A DNA stretch of 64,000 nt from Candidatus Palauibacter polyketidifaciens (GTDB taxonomy: Bacteria > Gemmatimonadota > Gemmatimonadetes > Palauibacterales > Palauibacteraceae): positions 1-64,000 of the forward strand of contig NZ_CANPVO010000020.1 of assembly GCF_947581785.1 (NCBI RefSeq), written 5' to 3'. Numbering within the stretch: position 1 is the first letter of the stretch; every line of letters begins with the position of its first letter. Positions 8,413 to 16,908 of the stretch are shown piece by piece. The translations under genes and the position numbers were made by a program. Below the pieces are notes generated by a model. The model saw nothing but the letters and a program-made list of their open reading frames with translations, had not been told where the DNA came from and did no database searches.

Positions 8413-9806
8413 GCGACCACCTTCCCGGGGTTCATGAGGCCCTTCGGGTCGAGCGCCTCCTTGATCGAACGCATGGCGTCGACCGCATCTCCGTGCTGCG
8501 CCCGCATGTAGGGGATCTTGCCGTAGCCGACGCCGTGCTCGCCGGTGCAGGTGCCGCCGACCGAGATCGCCTGCTCGATCATGCGCGCGTTCACCCGCTT
8601 CGCGCGCGCCATCTCCTCCTCATCGTCCGGGTCGATGATGAAGAGGACGTGGAAGTTGCCGTCTCCAGCGTGGGCGACGATCGGGGCGAGGAGACCCTCC
8701 GCGTCGATGTCCTCGCGCGTCTTCAGGAGACAGTCGGCGAGCGAGGAGATCGGGACGCAGACATCCGTCGCCCACCCCCGGGCGCCCGGACGGAGGGCGA
8801 GCGACGCGTAGTAGGCCTCGTGCCGGGCCGCCCACAGCCGCGAGCGTTCCTCGGCCCGCGTGGCCCACTCGAAGTCCGTCCCGCCGAGTTCCTTCGCGAT
8901 CAGACCCACCTCGGTCGACTGTTCCTCGACGCCGGCGGCCGTCGCGTGGAACTCGAAGAAGAGCGTGGGACGCACCGGGTAGTCGAAGTCGGAGTACCGG
9001 TTCACCGCGTCCATCTGCACGTCGTCGAGGAGTTCGACCCGCGCGACCGGCACCCCGCTCTGGATCGTGTAGATCACCGCGTCCACCGCGTCGGCGAGCG
9101 TCGGGAAGGAGCAGACCGCCGAGGCGATCGCCTCCGGGATCCCGTGCAACCGCAGGAGGACCTCCGTGATGATGCCGATCGTGCCCTCGGAGCCGAGGAA
9201 GAGCCGCGTGAGGTCGTAGCCCGCGGAGGATTTTCTCGCGCGCCCGCCCGTCCGGATCACCGTCCCGTCGGGGAGCACGACGGTGAGCCCGAGCACGTTC
9301 TCGCGCATCGTGCCGTAGCGGACCGTGGTCGTACCCGAAGCGCCGGTCGCGGCCATCCCTCCCAGGCTCGCGTCGGCCCCCGGGTCGATGGGGAAGAAGA
9401 GGCCCGTCCCCTTCAGGTGCTGCTCCAGCGCCTTGCGCGTCATCCCCGCCTCGACGCGGCAGTCCATGTCCTCGGGGTTCAGGTCGACGAGGCGCGTGAG
9501 GCCGCTCGTGGCGATCGTCACCCCCCCGCGCAGGGCGGCGACGTGCCCTTCGAGCGAGGTCCCGGCGCCGAACCCGATCATCGGGGCGCCGTGCCGGTGG
9601 CAGGCGCGCACGACCGCGGACACCTCGGCCGTGGACTCGGGGAAGACGACCGCGTCGGGCGGCTCGTTGGTGTGGAACGACTCGCCTTCGCCGTGCTGGC
9701 GGCGCATCGCCTCGGCCGTCGTGAACCGGTCGCCGAACACCTCTTCGAGTTCGTTCTCGAGCGCCGCCGGGAGCGGGGTCCGTTGCGTCGGTGCGGTCGT
9801 ACTCAT
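8409..9806 (-). CDS. FAD-linked 2-hydroxyacid dehydrogenase (D-lactate/glycolate oxidase GlcD type)
   Basis: This 465-residue flavoprotein is of the vanillyl-alcohol oxidase fold. The N-terminal FAD-binding domain (about 35-215) shows P-D-A-V-V-F-P-E-S-T-A-E-V, G-A-G-T-S-L-E-G-H and D-P-G-A-D-A-S-L-G-G-M-A. The C-terminal substrate domain has H-A-G-D-G-N-F-H and T-G-E-H-G-V-G-Y-G-K, which hold the conserved histidines. It oxidises a 2-hydroxyacid, most likely D-lactate or glycolate, passing electrons to a quinone or cytochrome. Length and architecture match single-subunit D-lactate dehydrogenases; no glcE or glcF is adjacent. Its stop overlaps the start of the downstream amidohydrolase. Substrate choice among 2-hydroxyacids cannot be settled from sequence alone. 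Confidence 0.9.
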   Translation of the reverse strand: MSTTAPTQRTPLPAALENELEEVFGDRFTTAEAMRRQHGEGESFHTNEPPDAVVFPESTAEVSAVVRACHRHGAPMIGFGAGTSLEGHVAALRGGVTIATSGLTRLVDLNPEDMDCRVEAGMTRKALEQHLKGTGLFFPIDPGADASLGGMAATGASGTTTVRYGTMRENVLGLTVVLPDGTVIRTGGRARKSSAGYDLTRLFLGSEGTIGIITEVLLRLHGIPEAIASAVCSFPTLADAVDAVIYTIQSGVPVARVELLDDVQMDAVNRYSDFDYPVRPTLFFEFHATAAGVEEQSTEVGLIAKELGGTDFEWATRAEERSRLWAARHEAYYASLALRPGARGWATDVCVPISSLADCLLKTREDIDAEGLLAPIVAHAGDGNFHVLFIIDPDDEEEMARAKRVNARMIEQAISVGGTCTGEHGVGYGKIPYMRAQHGDAVDAMRSIKEALDPKGLMNPGKVVA

Positions 9807-9913
9807 GCCGGACGTTGCCGCCGGGCCCCGCCGTTCGTCAAACGCCGTCCCGGGGACGCCGATCCCGCAGGCGGTCTCTTGACCCGTCCCGGCGCCACCC
9901 GGACTTTGCGCGC

Positions 9914-10390
9914 ATGGACATGCGTGGAGTGATGCTCTTTCTGCATCTGGTCGGGCTGGCGCTGTGGTTCGGCGTCACCCTTTCGCTCGCGATCCTCGGC
10001 GTCCGGGCCAACAAGACGGGCGACCGGAACGTGATCGCGTTCATCTATCGCGCCGGCCACCGGCTGCTCAGGGGCCCCGGGCTCCTCGGCATGCTGCTGA
10101 CCACGATCGCCGGCTTCGGACTCGCCGGCCTCGGCGGCTACGGCGTCTTCCGGCTCACGCCGCACTGGCAGTTTCAGATGCAGGTGCTGGGACTCATCGC
10201 CTTCGTCCTCGCGGTCGCGATCCAGATCCCCAACTCGGGCCGGCTCGCGCGCGCCGCGGAGGCCTCCGCCAACGCCGATGAGGACAGCGCCTCGTTCGTC
10301 CGCTTCCGGAAGACGAACGCGATCGTGGCCTCGATCAACGGCGCCCTGATCCTCATCGTCACCCTGCTCGGCACTATCCGCCCCATGTAG
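9914..10390 (+). CDS. Small four-helix integral membrane protein (CopD/DUF2269-like)
   Basis: The 158-residue protein has about four hydrophobic segments: residues 5-25 (F-L-H-L-V-G-L-A-L-W-F-G), 55-80, 92-112 and 135-155. It has short charged loops and an Asp/Glu-rich loop before the last helix. Histidines sit in the first and third segments. The helix pattern resembles small DUF2269 or CopD-like membrane proteins, which I infer but cannot confirm; no enzymatic motif is visible. ATG 9914 is used since it starts just before the first helix; an ATG at 9920 is almost equally good. It is divergent from the FAD dehydrogenase, and its stop lies 6 bp from the stop of the convergent DUF2723 gene. 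Confidence 0.75.
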   Translation: MDMRGVMLFLHLVGLALWFGVTLSLAILGVRANKTGDRNVIAFIYRAGHRLLRGPGLLGMLLTTIAGFGLAGLGGYGVFRLTPHWQFQMQVLGLIAFVLAVAIQIPNSGRLARAAEASANADEDSASFVRFRKTNAIVASINGALILIVTLLGTIRPM

Positions 10391-10396
10391 GCGGCG

Positions 10397-12709
10397 TCAG
10401 TCGGAGGGCGAAGCGAAACCGCCGAGTTGCGCGAAGTGGTTTGCGCGCCGGTAGGCCCATTCCGCAGCCTCCAGGTTTCCGTGCAACTCCTCGGAAGCTC
10501 CCTGGAAGATGTGCGCCGTGTAGTAGGCGCCGGGGATGTTTGATCTCGTGGAGGGATCCGGCCACTCGTCCCATGCCAGGACGTCATCCACGAGGAACAC
10601 GCCTTCCAGCAGCTCTCCGGTGCGGATCCGGTCGTTCCACGTCGGCAGCGGCGAGTCGGAAAAGTACTCGCTCAGGTCAACGAGGTTTTCGGAGGCCTCG
10701 AGCGGCCCGTCCACGAGCTTGAAGGCGAGTCCCTGCCGGACGAGGTGCGGCTGAAGCTGCCACCGGTTCCACACGGGGGTCGCCGTCGCCGCGAAGTACA
10801 CCGGCCGGTCCCCCAGCGCCTGCCGAGCGATCTGAAACACCCGGATGTCCGCGGGCGGCACCACGTCGCCCCCGCGCACCGTCCCCGAGATCCCGTCCGC
10901 GAGTTCGTAGGTCGAGTCCTCCGGGACGGACAGAGACCGCGAGAGGTCGTCGATCCCCGCCTCGGGTGGGGGGATGGCCGAGCGCGTAGGCGGCGTCGCG
11001 GCCATCTCCGCGTACAGCTCCGCCGCCGTCGCCGGGTCGAACGGCCGCTGGCACACGATCGTCGTCGGAGAATCCTCCGGTGACTCCCCCGGTTCGCACG
11101 GCTTCGTCAGCCGCCGCAGCTGCCGGTGGTACCAGTCCGTCCCCAGGTACGACCGCACGATCACGGTCACGTCGCGCCGGATCCCCTCCACCTCCTGCAG
11201 ATACCAGAGCGGGAAGGTGTCGTTGTCGCCGTAGGTGAAGAGCACGGCGTAGGGTTCGACGGACTGCAGCATGTTGTAGGCGAGGTTGCGCGCGGCGCGG
11301 TCCCCCGTCCGGTCCGCCTGGCCGAAGTTGAAGAAGAAGGGGATGAGGCCGAGCGCGAGGAGCGCCGCCGCCTTCCGGTGCCCGGGGCCGAACCCGGCCG
11401 GTATCCGCTCCGGCTCGCGCCCCGCAGCGGACGCGGTCCACCGTCCCCACAGGGCGGCGAGCCCCAGCCCGGCGTAGATCCCCCACATCTGGAAGCCGAT
11501 GATGAAGAAGTAGTCGCGTTCGCGGACCTCGTGGGCCGCGATGTTCGGCGCCTCCTCCCAGTACATCGAGTAGCCGTACCTGAAGTTCAGGTAGTAGACG
11601 AGCAGCAGCGTGACGGTGAAGAAGAGCGTGCCCGCGTAGACGAACGTCTTCCGGTCGCTCCGCAGGTGGGTCCACAGGCCGATGAGCGCGAGGAAGAGGA
11701 AGAGGATGCTCACGGCGACCCGGGCACCCGGAGGCAGCGAGCGCGCCCACTGCCAGTCGAAGTACTGCCAGTAGTTCGCGTACTGGGCCGACAGCGGCGC
11801 CTGGCGCAGCTTGACCGGGGTCGGAGCGTACTGGGCGCGGATCAGCGATAGAGCGAGCGGTTCGCACGCCACGGCGAGCTTGCTCTGCCCGTAGGGGTCG
11901 TCGATCCGCCGCGGCGTGACGGCCGCGAGGAGCGTGGGACACTCGGGGTCCGCCTCGTCGATGATCGGGTTCTGCGCCGAGCGGATGGGGACGAAGAGGA
12001 ACTGCAGCGAGTAGCCCACGGCGAGGAGCGCCACGGCGGGTCCCAGGACGCGCGGGTTCAGGGCGGCCCGCCAGCGGTGCAGCAGCACGAAGGCGGCCAG
12101 CGCCAGCGCCGGGAGCATCGACATCGTGTGGTTCGCCCACCCCAACCCGAGCAGGAGCGCGATGAGCAGGAGAAGACGGTTGCCGCGCACGGCGTCCGCC
12201 CGGTCCATCCAGACCATGGCGAGGTAGCTCACGAGGGCCACGACGAACATCGAGAGGGGATAGACCTTCTCGTTCAGGTTCGACTGCGTCCACACGGTGA
12301 AGGCGGTGGCTCCGATCCATACGGCCGCGATCGCGGCGACGAGCACCTCGTGCCGGTTCTCCCGGAAGCGCCCGACGATTCGGACAACGGCCAGGAACCA
12401 GAAGAAGCTCGCCCCGGCGGAAAGCGTGGCGCCGAGCGCGTTGATCCGCAGCGCGACGGGGAGGCCCGTAAACCCGGTCAGGAGGTCCCACACGCGACCG
12501 ACGACGACGAAGAGCGGATTCCCCGGCGGGTGGGGGAGCCCGAGGATGTGCGCGGTGGTCACGTACTCCGACGCGTCCCAGAACCCGACCGTCGGAGCCA
12601 GCGTCAGGAGGTAGAGAACCCAGATCGCGGACGCGGTCAGCAGCCCCCAGGCCCGCAGCGTCAATGGGCCGACCTTCTCCCGCTGCACGTCAGTGTGGTG
12701 TCGCGACAT
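10397..12709 (-). CDS. DUF2723 (TMEM260-like) polytopic membrane protein, copy 2
   Basis: The 770-residue protein has about ten membrane segments in its first 530 residues and a soluble C-terminal third. Early residues F-W-D-A-S-E-Y and H-P-P-G-N-P lie in the first large loop, where GT-C glycosyltransferases place an acidic catalytic residue. G-D-N-D-T-F-P-L-W-Y-L-Q-E follows in the periplasmic part. DUF2723 proteins include human TMEM260, an O-mannosyltransferase, so a lipid-linked-sugar transferase role is likely but inferred. ATG 12709 is chosen: it lies 5 nt after the upstream paralog's stop and the residues match that paralog's N-terminus. The C-terminus has TPR-like residues (A-E-W-A-Y-R-R-A-N-H-F). 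Acceptor proteins are unknown. Confidence 0.88.
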   Translation of the reverse strand: MSRHHTDVQREKVGPLTLRAWGLLTASAIWVLYLLTLAPTVGFWDASEYVTTAHILGLPHPPGNPLFVVVGRVWDLLTGFTGLPVALRINALGATLSAGASFFWFLAVVRIVGRFRENRHEVLVAAIAAVWIGATAFTVWTQSNLNEKVYPLSMFVVALVSYLAMVWMDRADAVRGNRLLLLIALLLGLGWANHTMSMLPALALAAFVLLHRWRAALNPRVLGPAVALLAVGYSLQFLFVPIRSAQNPIIDEADPECPTLLAAVTPRRIDDPYGQSKLAVACEPLALSLIRAQYAPTPVKLRQAPLSAQYANYWQYFDWQWARSLPPGARVAVSILFLFLALIGLWTHLRSDRKTFVYAGTLFFTVTLLLVYYLNFRYGYSMYWEEAPNIAAHEVRERDYFFIIGFQMWGIYAGLGLAALWGRWTASAAGREPERIPAGFGPGHRKAAALLALGLIPFFFNFGQADRTGDRAARNLAYNMLQSVEPYAVLFTYGDNDTFPLWYLQEVEGIRRDVTVIVRSYLGTDWYHRQLRRLTKPCEPGESPEDSPTTIVCQRPFDPATAAELYAEMAATPPTRSAIPPPEAGIDDLSRSLSVPEDSTYELADGISGTVRGGDVVPPADIRVFQIARQALGDRPVYFAATATPVWNRWQLQPHLVRQGLAFKLVDGPLEASENLVDLSEYFSDSPLPTWNDRIRTGELLEGVFLVDDVLAWDEWPDPSTRSNIPGAYYTAHIFQGASEELHGNLEAAEWAYRRANHFAQLGGFASPSD

Positions 12710-12714
12710 CACAC

Positions 12715-15045
12715 TCAGTTCGCGGGGGCGCCGAGACCCGCAAGGAACCCGAAGCGGTCCGCGCGCTGATACGCCTGTTCGGCGGCTTCCACGTCGCCCA
12801 GGTGCTCCTCCGTCATCCCCTGGAGGTAGTACGCGAGATAGTACTGGGCCGGGATGCTCGACTGGGTGGACGGCTCGGGCCACTCCTCCCATTCCAGCAC
12901 GTCTTCGACCTCGAACACCTCCCACAGCAGTTCCGCCGTGCGCGACCGGTCGTTCCACGTCGGCGAGATCGTGTTCGGCATGTACTCGCGCAGGTCCACG
13001 AGGTCGTCGGTCGCCTCCAGCGGCGCGTTCACGAGCTTGAAGGCGAGCCCCTGCCGGACGAGGTGCGGCTGCAACCCCCACTTCCCGTACACCGGCGGGG
13101 CGGTGGCCGCGAAGTAGACCGGCCGGTCCCCGAGCGACTGCTGCATGATGTGGAACACGAGGATGTCGGGGTACAGGACCGAGTCCCCGGCGCGCACGGT
13201 CGCCGTCACCGCGCTTGAGACCCGGAACGCCGTGTCCCGGGCGATCGCGATCCCCGGCGTGAGTCCGTCGATCTGCTCGTCGGTCAGGGCGATGATCGAG
13301 CGCGAGGGGGGCGTCGCTTCCGCGTCGGCGTACGGGCTCGCCGCATTCGCCTCATCGAAGGGGCGCTGGCACACGACGGTCGTCGGGGAATCCGCCGCGG
13401 ACACCCCCGGCTCACACGGCGTCGTCAGCGACCTCAACTGCTTGGGATACCAGTCCGTCCCGAGGTAGGAGTGGACGATGACGGTCACGTCGCGCCGAAT
13501 CCCCTCCACCTCCTGCAGGTACCAGAGCGGGAACGTGTCGTTGTCCCCGTTGGTGAACAGCACCGCGTACGGCTCCACCGACTGCAGGATGTTGTACGCC
13601 CAGTCGCGGGCCGCGCTGTCCTCCGTCCGGTCCGCGCGCGCGAAGTTGAAGAAGAAGGGGACGAGCGCGACCGCGAGGATCGGCGCCGCCCTCCGGTGCC
13701 GCGCGCTGAATCCGGCCGGGTGGCCCTCGGGCAGACTTGTTCTTTCCGGGGACACCACGCTCCTCTGCCCGGCCGGGACGGTCCAGTTGCCCCACAGCGC
13801 GACGAGCCCCAGTCCGGCGTAGATCCCCCATAGCTGGAAGCCGATGATGTAGAAGTAGTCCCGCTCCCGGACCTCGTGCTGGAGGATGTTCGGCACCTCC
13901 TCCAGGTAGAGGGAGTAGCCGTGCTTGAAATTCAGGTAGTAGACGAGGAGCAGGGTGACCGTGAAGAAGAGCGTGCCCGCGTAGACGAAAGTCTTCCGGT
14001 CGCTCCGGAAGTGGGTCCACAGACCGAGGAGCGCGAGGAAGAGGAAGATCATGCTGACGGCGACCCGGCCGCCCGGCGGCAGCGAGCGCGCCCATTGCCA
14101 GTCGAAGTACTGCCAGTAGTTCGCGTACTGGCGGTGAAGCGGAGCCTGGCGCTGCGTGACCGGCCCCGGGCCGTACTGGTCGCGGATGAGCGAGAGCGCG
14201 AGCGGCTCGCACGCCACCGAGATCTTGCTGTTCCCGAACCGGTCGTCGATCACGCTCGGCGTGACGGCCGAGAGGAGCGTCGGACACTCCGGGTCCGCCT
14301 CGTCGATGATCGGGTTCTGCGCCGACCGGATGGGAACGAAAAGGAGCTGCACCGAGTAGCCGACCGCGAAGAGCGCGACCCCCAGCCCGAGGACGCGCGG
14401 GTTCAGCGCGGCCCGCCATCGGTGCAGGAGGACGAAGAGCGCCAGCGCCGGACCCGGCAGCAGCGACATCGTGTGGTTCGACCAGCCCAGACCGAGCAGA
14501 AGCGCGATCAGCACGAGCAGCCGGTTCCCCCGCGCCGAATCCGCCTCGTCCACCCACAGCATCGTCAGGTAGCTCACGAGCGAGACGACGAAGAGCGAGA
14601 GCGTGTAGACCTTCTCGTTCAGATTCGACTGGGTCCACACGGTGAAGGCCGTGGCCCCGATCCACACCGCGACCATCGAAGCCACGAGGATCTCGTGCCG
14701 GTTCTGCCGGAAATGCGCGACCATGCGCGCCACCGCGAGGAACGAGAAGAAGCTCGCCCCGGCGGAGAGCGTGGCGCTGAGGATGTTGATGCGCAGCGCG
14801 ACCGGGAGTCCCGTGAACTCGAGCAGCACCGTCCACACGCGCCCGACGAGGACGAATCCCGGATTCCCCGGCGGGTGCGGGAGCCCGAGGATGTGCGCCG
14901 TCGTCACGTACTCCGACGTGTCCCAGAACCCGGTCGTCGGCGCGATCGTCAGCAGGTAGAGGGCCCACACGGCGAGGGCCGTCACGAGTCCCCACAGACG
15001 CAGCGTCAGCGGACCGATCTTCTCGCGCTCGATGCCGTTCATCAC
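12715..15045 (-). CDS. DUF2723 (TMEM260-like) polytopic membrane protein, copy 1
   Basis: The 776-residue paralog of the next gene is collinear from G-P-L-T-L-R-L-W-G near the N-terminus to the TPR-like C-terminal stretch Q-A-Y-Q-R-A-D-R-F. The same F-W-D-T-S-E-Y, H-P-P-G-N-P and N-G-D-N-D-T-F-P-L-W-Y blocks are present, so both copies keep the presumed catalytic loop. Most of the difference is in the C-terminal soluble region, which has a short P-E-R-T-S-L-P-E-G insertion. Two ATGs (15045, 15042) begin the frame. It is divergent from hicBA. The pair likely forms a tandem duplication giving two GT-C-type transferases with distinct acceptors or donors. Confidence 0.88.
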   Translation of the reverse strand: MMNGIEREKIGPLTLRLWGLVTALAVWALYLLTIAPTTGFWDTSEYVTTAHILGLPHPPGNPGFVLVGRVWTVLLEFTGLPVALRINILSATLSAGASFFSFLAVARMVAHFRQNRHEILVASMVAVWIGATAFTVWTQSNLNEKVYTLSLFVVSLVSYLTMLWVDEADSARGNRLLVLIALLLGLGWSNHTMSLLPGPALALFVLLHRWRAALNPRVLGLGVALFAVGYSVQLLFVPIRSAQNPIIDEADPECPTLLSAVTPSVIDDRFGNSKISVACEPLALSLIRDQYGPGPVTQRQAPLHRQYANYWQYFDWQWARSLPPGGRVAVSMIFLFLALLGLWTHFRSDRKTFVYAGTLFFTVTLLLVYYLNFKHGYSLYLEEVPNILQHEVRERDYFYIIGFQLWGIYAGLGLVALWGNWTVPAGQRSVVSPERTSLPEGHPAGFSARHRRAAPILAVALVPFFFNFARADRTEDSAARDWAYNILQSVEPYAVLFTNGDNDTFPLWYLQEVEGIRRDVTVIVHSYLGTDWYPKQLRSLTTPCEPGVSAADSPTTVVCQRPFDEANAASPYADAEATPPSRSIIALTDEQIDGLTPGIAIARDTAFRVSSAVTATVRAGDSVLYPDILVFHIMQQSLGDRPVYFAATAPPVYGKWGLQPHLVRQGLAFKLVNAPLEATDDLVDLREYMPNTISPTWNDRSRTAELLWEVFEVEDVLEWEEWPEPSTQSSIPAQYYLAYYLQGMTEEHLGDVEAAEQAYQRADRFGFLAGLGAPAN

Positions 15046-15104
15046 GCCTCTGCCAAGCTCCTCTGCTCAGGAAGTTCGCGCGGGAAGATACCGCCTCCCC
15101 AGCT

Positions 15105-15132
15105 TTGCCGCCGCACCCGCAACACCTATTCT
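15105..15132 (+). promoter_or_regulatory. Candidate promoter of hicBA
   Basis: TTGCCG (15105-15110) and TATTCT (15127-15132) are spaced by 16 nt, about 77 bp before the hicB GTG. The match is partial and judged by eye only. Confidence 0.35.
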
Positions 15133-15208
15133 CATGACTGAGCCAGGGCCGCGGCGCTCCGCCCGCCCTACCACCCAGTCGGCGACCCAGATCGCCGGGA
15201 GGTCAGTT

Positions 15209-15430
15209 GTGGACCTGCGATGCACGGCGGTGTTCCGGAAAGTTCCTGAAGGCTACATCGCCTTCATCGAGGAGTTTCCCGGCGCCAACACCCAGGGCGC
15301 TTCGCTCGAAGAAGCGCGGTCCAACCTCCGCGAAGCCATCGCCCTGGTGATCGAAGCCAACCGGGAAATGGCCCGCGAGGACGTCGGCGGCCGCACGGTC
15401 ATAAGAGAGCCCATCACCGTCACGGCGTGA
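15209..15430 (+). CDS. hicB: HicB-family antitoxin
   Basis: This 73-residue protein has the HicB partial RNase-H-like fold: F-R-K-V-P-E-G-Y-I-A-F-I-E-E-F-P-G followed by G-A-S-L-E-E-A-R-S-N-L-R-E-A-I. It should bind and neutralise HicA and may repress its own promoter, though no C-terminal DNA-binding domain is present in this short form. The GTG at 15209 is preferred: GGGAGG (15197-15202) stands 6 nt upstream, and homology begins immediately. An in-frame ATG at 15134 would add 25 residues lacking similarity. Its stop overlaps the hicA GTG (GTGA), so the two are translationally coupled in hicB-hicA order. Confidence 0.85.
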   Translation: MDLRCTAVFRKVPEGYIAFIEEFPGANTQGASLEEARSNLREAIALVIEANREMAREDVGGRTVIREPITVTA

Positions 15431-15621
15431 AGCGCCGGGCTTTGCTGCGGCACCTGACACGGCACGGTTGCGCCTTCCTGCGTGAGGGCGGCAACCACAC
15501 GCTCTACATCAACCCGACGGCCAAGAAGGTCTCGACGATCCCCCGACACAACGAGATCAACCGGGACCTCGCCCGAAAGATCTGCAAGGACCTCCAAGTT
15601 CCCCGGCCTCCCGACAGCTGA
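15427..15621 (+). CDS. hicA: HicA-family mRNA interferase toxin
   Basis: The 64-residue small basic protein of the HicA/YcfA family has a double-stranded-RNA-binding-like fold. Typical residues are L-L-R-H-L-T-R-H-G-C-A-F-L-R-E-G-G-N-H-T-L-Y, with the catalytic histidine in the G-G-N-H segment, and I-P-R-H-N-E-I-N. HicA cleaves mRNA and halts translation when HicB is lost. The GTG start is within the hicB stop. The catalytic histidine is intact, so the toxin looks functional. The module lies between a DUF2723 gene and the end of the propeller operon, with no transposase nearby. Confidence 0.85.
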   Translation: MKRRALLRHLTRHGCAFLREGGNHTLYINPTAKKVSTIPRHNEINRDLARKICKDLQVPRPPDS

Positions 15622-15625
15622 AATG

Positions 15626-15638
15626 GCGAGCGGCTCGC
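15626..15638. terminator. Short hairpin between convergent hicA and the propeller operon
   Basis: GCGAG-CGG-CTCGC forms a 5-bp stem with a 3-nt loop in the 30-bp gap between the two stops. There is no T tract, so a terminator role is weakly supported. Confidence 0.25.
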
Positions 15639-15651
15639 GAGACGTCGCGCT

Positions 15652-16908
15652 TCACGAACCGGAGCGGGTGAGGGGCCAGAGTTGGACGTATTCGATCTGG
15701 AATTCGTCGTAGGTGGCGCCGAGGAGGTAGTCGGGGCCGATCTCGAAGATGCGCAGACCCGGCGGGGTCTCCAGGAGACCGAGGACCCGGCCCGCGGGGT
15801 CGAATACGGTCCAGATCCGGCGCGTTTCGCCATAGTGGCGGTATTCCTCGACCCAGAGATGCTCGAGTTCATCTACGCGGACGCTAGTGAAGGCCGGGAA
15901 GGCGTCCGTCAGCGGCATGTCGGCCACGTCGGCCAGCGCGGCGGACCGTTCCGGGCCGGACAGGTTCTCGTACCGCCGGGCGAAATGGGCGTTGAGGCCC
16001 GCGCGGGTCGGGCGCCGGGCCTCGTGCTCCAGCCGCACGATCCTCGCCAGCCGGCCGTCGGTGGCGTGGGCGCGGAATTCGTAGCGGTCGTTCGTGCCCA
16101 GCACGACCAGGTCGCCCCACACGGCGGAGATCGGGTTGCGGCCGAAGGGGTGCGGCCGGACGGACATGTCTTCGGCACTGGCCGCCCACTCGCTGCCGGG
16201 ATGCGTGCCCAGCGTCGCATGCACGCCGCCGTCCGGCTCGACGACCGCGTACTCCACCTCCCGCCGCGACAGGCCGTCCGGGAACTCGCCACCGGTGAAG
16301 CGAAACCCGGATGAGGACACGACGACCAGCTTCCCGTCCGGCAGAACTCCGGCCAGGCTCTGGTAGGGATCCGGCAGCCGCGAGGTGCGGCCGAGTTCTC
16401 CGTTTGCGTCGAAGACGGAGAACCGCCGCTCGCCAGTGTCCGACGCCGAGATGGAGTCGCCGGGCCAGGCCCCGACTCCGGAAGGAGCGCCGAGGCTGAA
16501 CTCCCCCGGCCCCTCGCCCTGCCCTCCCCAGGACTGCAGATGGGTCCCGGAGGCGTCGAACGCCCGCAGTTCGCCGGAACCCGCGTTGGCGACGAGGATC
16601 CTTCCATCCGGCAGGCGCGTCGCGTCCGCCACCCGAAACAGTTCGTACGCGGGGTCGCCCTCGACGGCCCCGATCGAGAGCGCGGGCTCCGCCCCGATCC
16701 TCCAGCCGACCCGCGTGTCCGCCGCGGGCGCCTCGTTCTCCACGATCGTCACACCCGCACTGTCCCGCACCACCGCCTGAAGGCCCGCGCTCGCCCCCTG
16801 TGCGCCGCCGTACGCAGCGAAGGAGGCCGCCGTCGCGAATAACCCGCCGCAAACGATGTGCCGCGTGGCGTGCCGCATGGTGTGCCACTCCGGATTCCGG
16901 GGTCTCAC
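15652..16908 (-). CDS. Secreted 6-bladed beta-propeller protein, array member 7
   Basis: The 418-residue exported protein is last in a ten-gene minus-strand run. After a hydrophobic leader (about 17-40) comes V-V-R-D-S-A-G-V-T-I-V-E-N, then repeated blade-like motifs (G-R-I-L-V-A-N-A-G-S-G-E-L-R, G-Q-G-E-G-P-G-E-F) typical of 6-bladed NHL/PF17170-like propellers. It ends D-E-F-Q-I-E-Y-V-Q-L-W-P-L. It is most similar to member 4 (19271-20497) through nearly its entire length. There is no lipobox cysteine, unlike most siblings, so it may be periplasmic or secreted. The start overlaps the upstream stop (ATGA); ATG 16878 is an alternative. Function is unknown. Confidence 0.85.
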   Translation of the reverse strand: MRPRNPEWHTMRHATRHIVCGGLFATAASFAAYGGAQGASAGLQAVVRDSAGVTIVENEAPAADTRVGWRIGAEPALSIGAVEGDPAYELFRVADATRLPDGRILVANAGSGELRAFDASGTHLQSWGGQGEGPGEFSLGAPSGVGAWPGDSISASDTGERRFSVFDANGELGRTSRLPDPYQSLAGVLPDGKLVVVSSSGFRFTGGEFPDGLSRREVEYAVVEPDGGVHATLGTHPGSEWAASAEDMSVRPHPFGRNPISAVWGDLVVLGTNDRYEFRAHATDGRLARIVRLEHEARRPTRAGLNAHFARRYENLSGPERSAALADVADMPLTDAFPAFTSVRVDELEHLWVEEYRHYGETRRIWTVFDPAGRVLGLLETPPGLRIFEIGPDYLLGATYDEFQIEYVQLWPLTRSGS

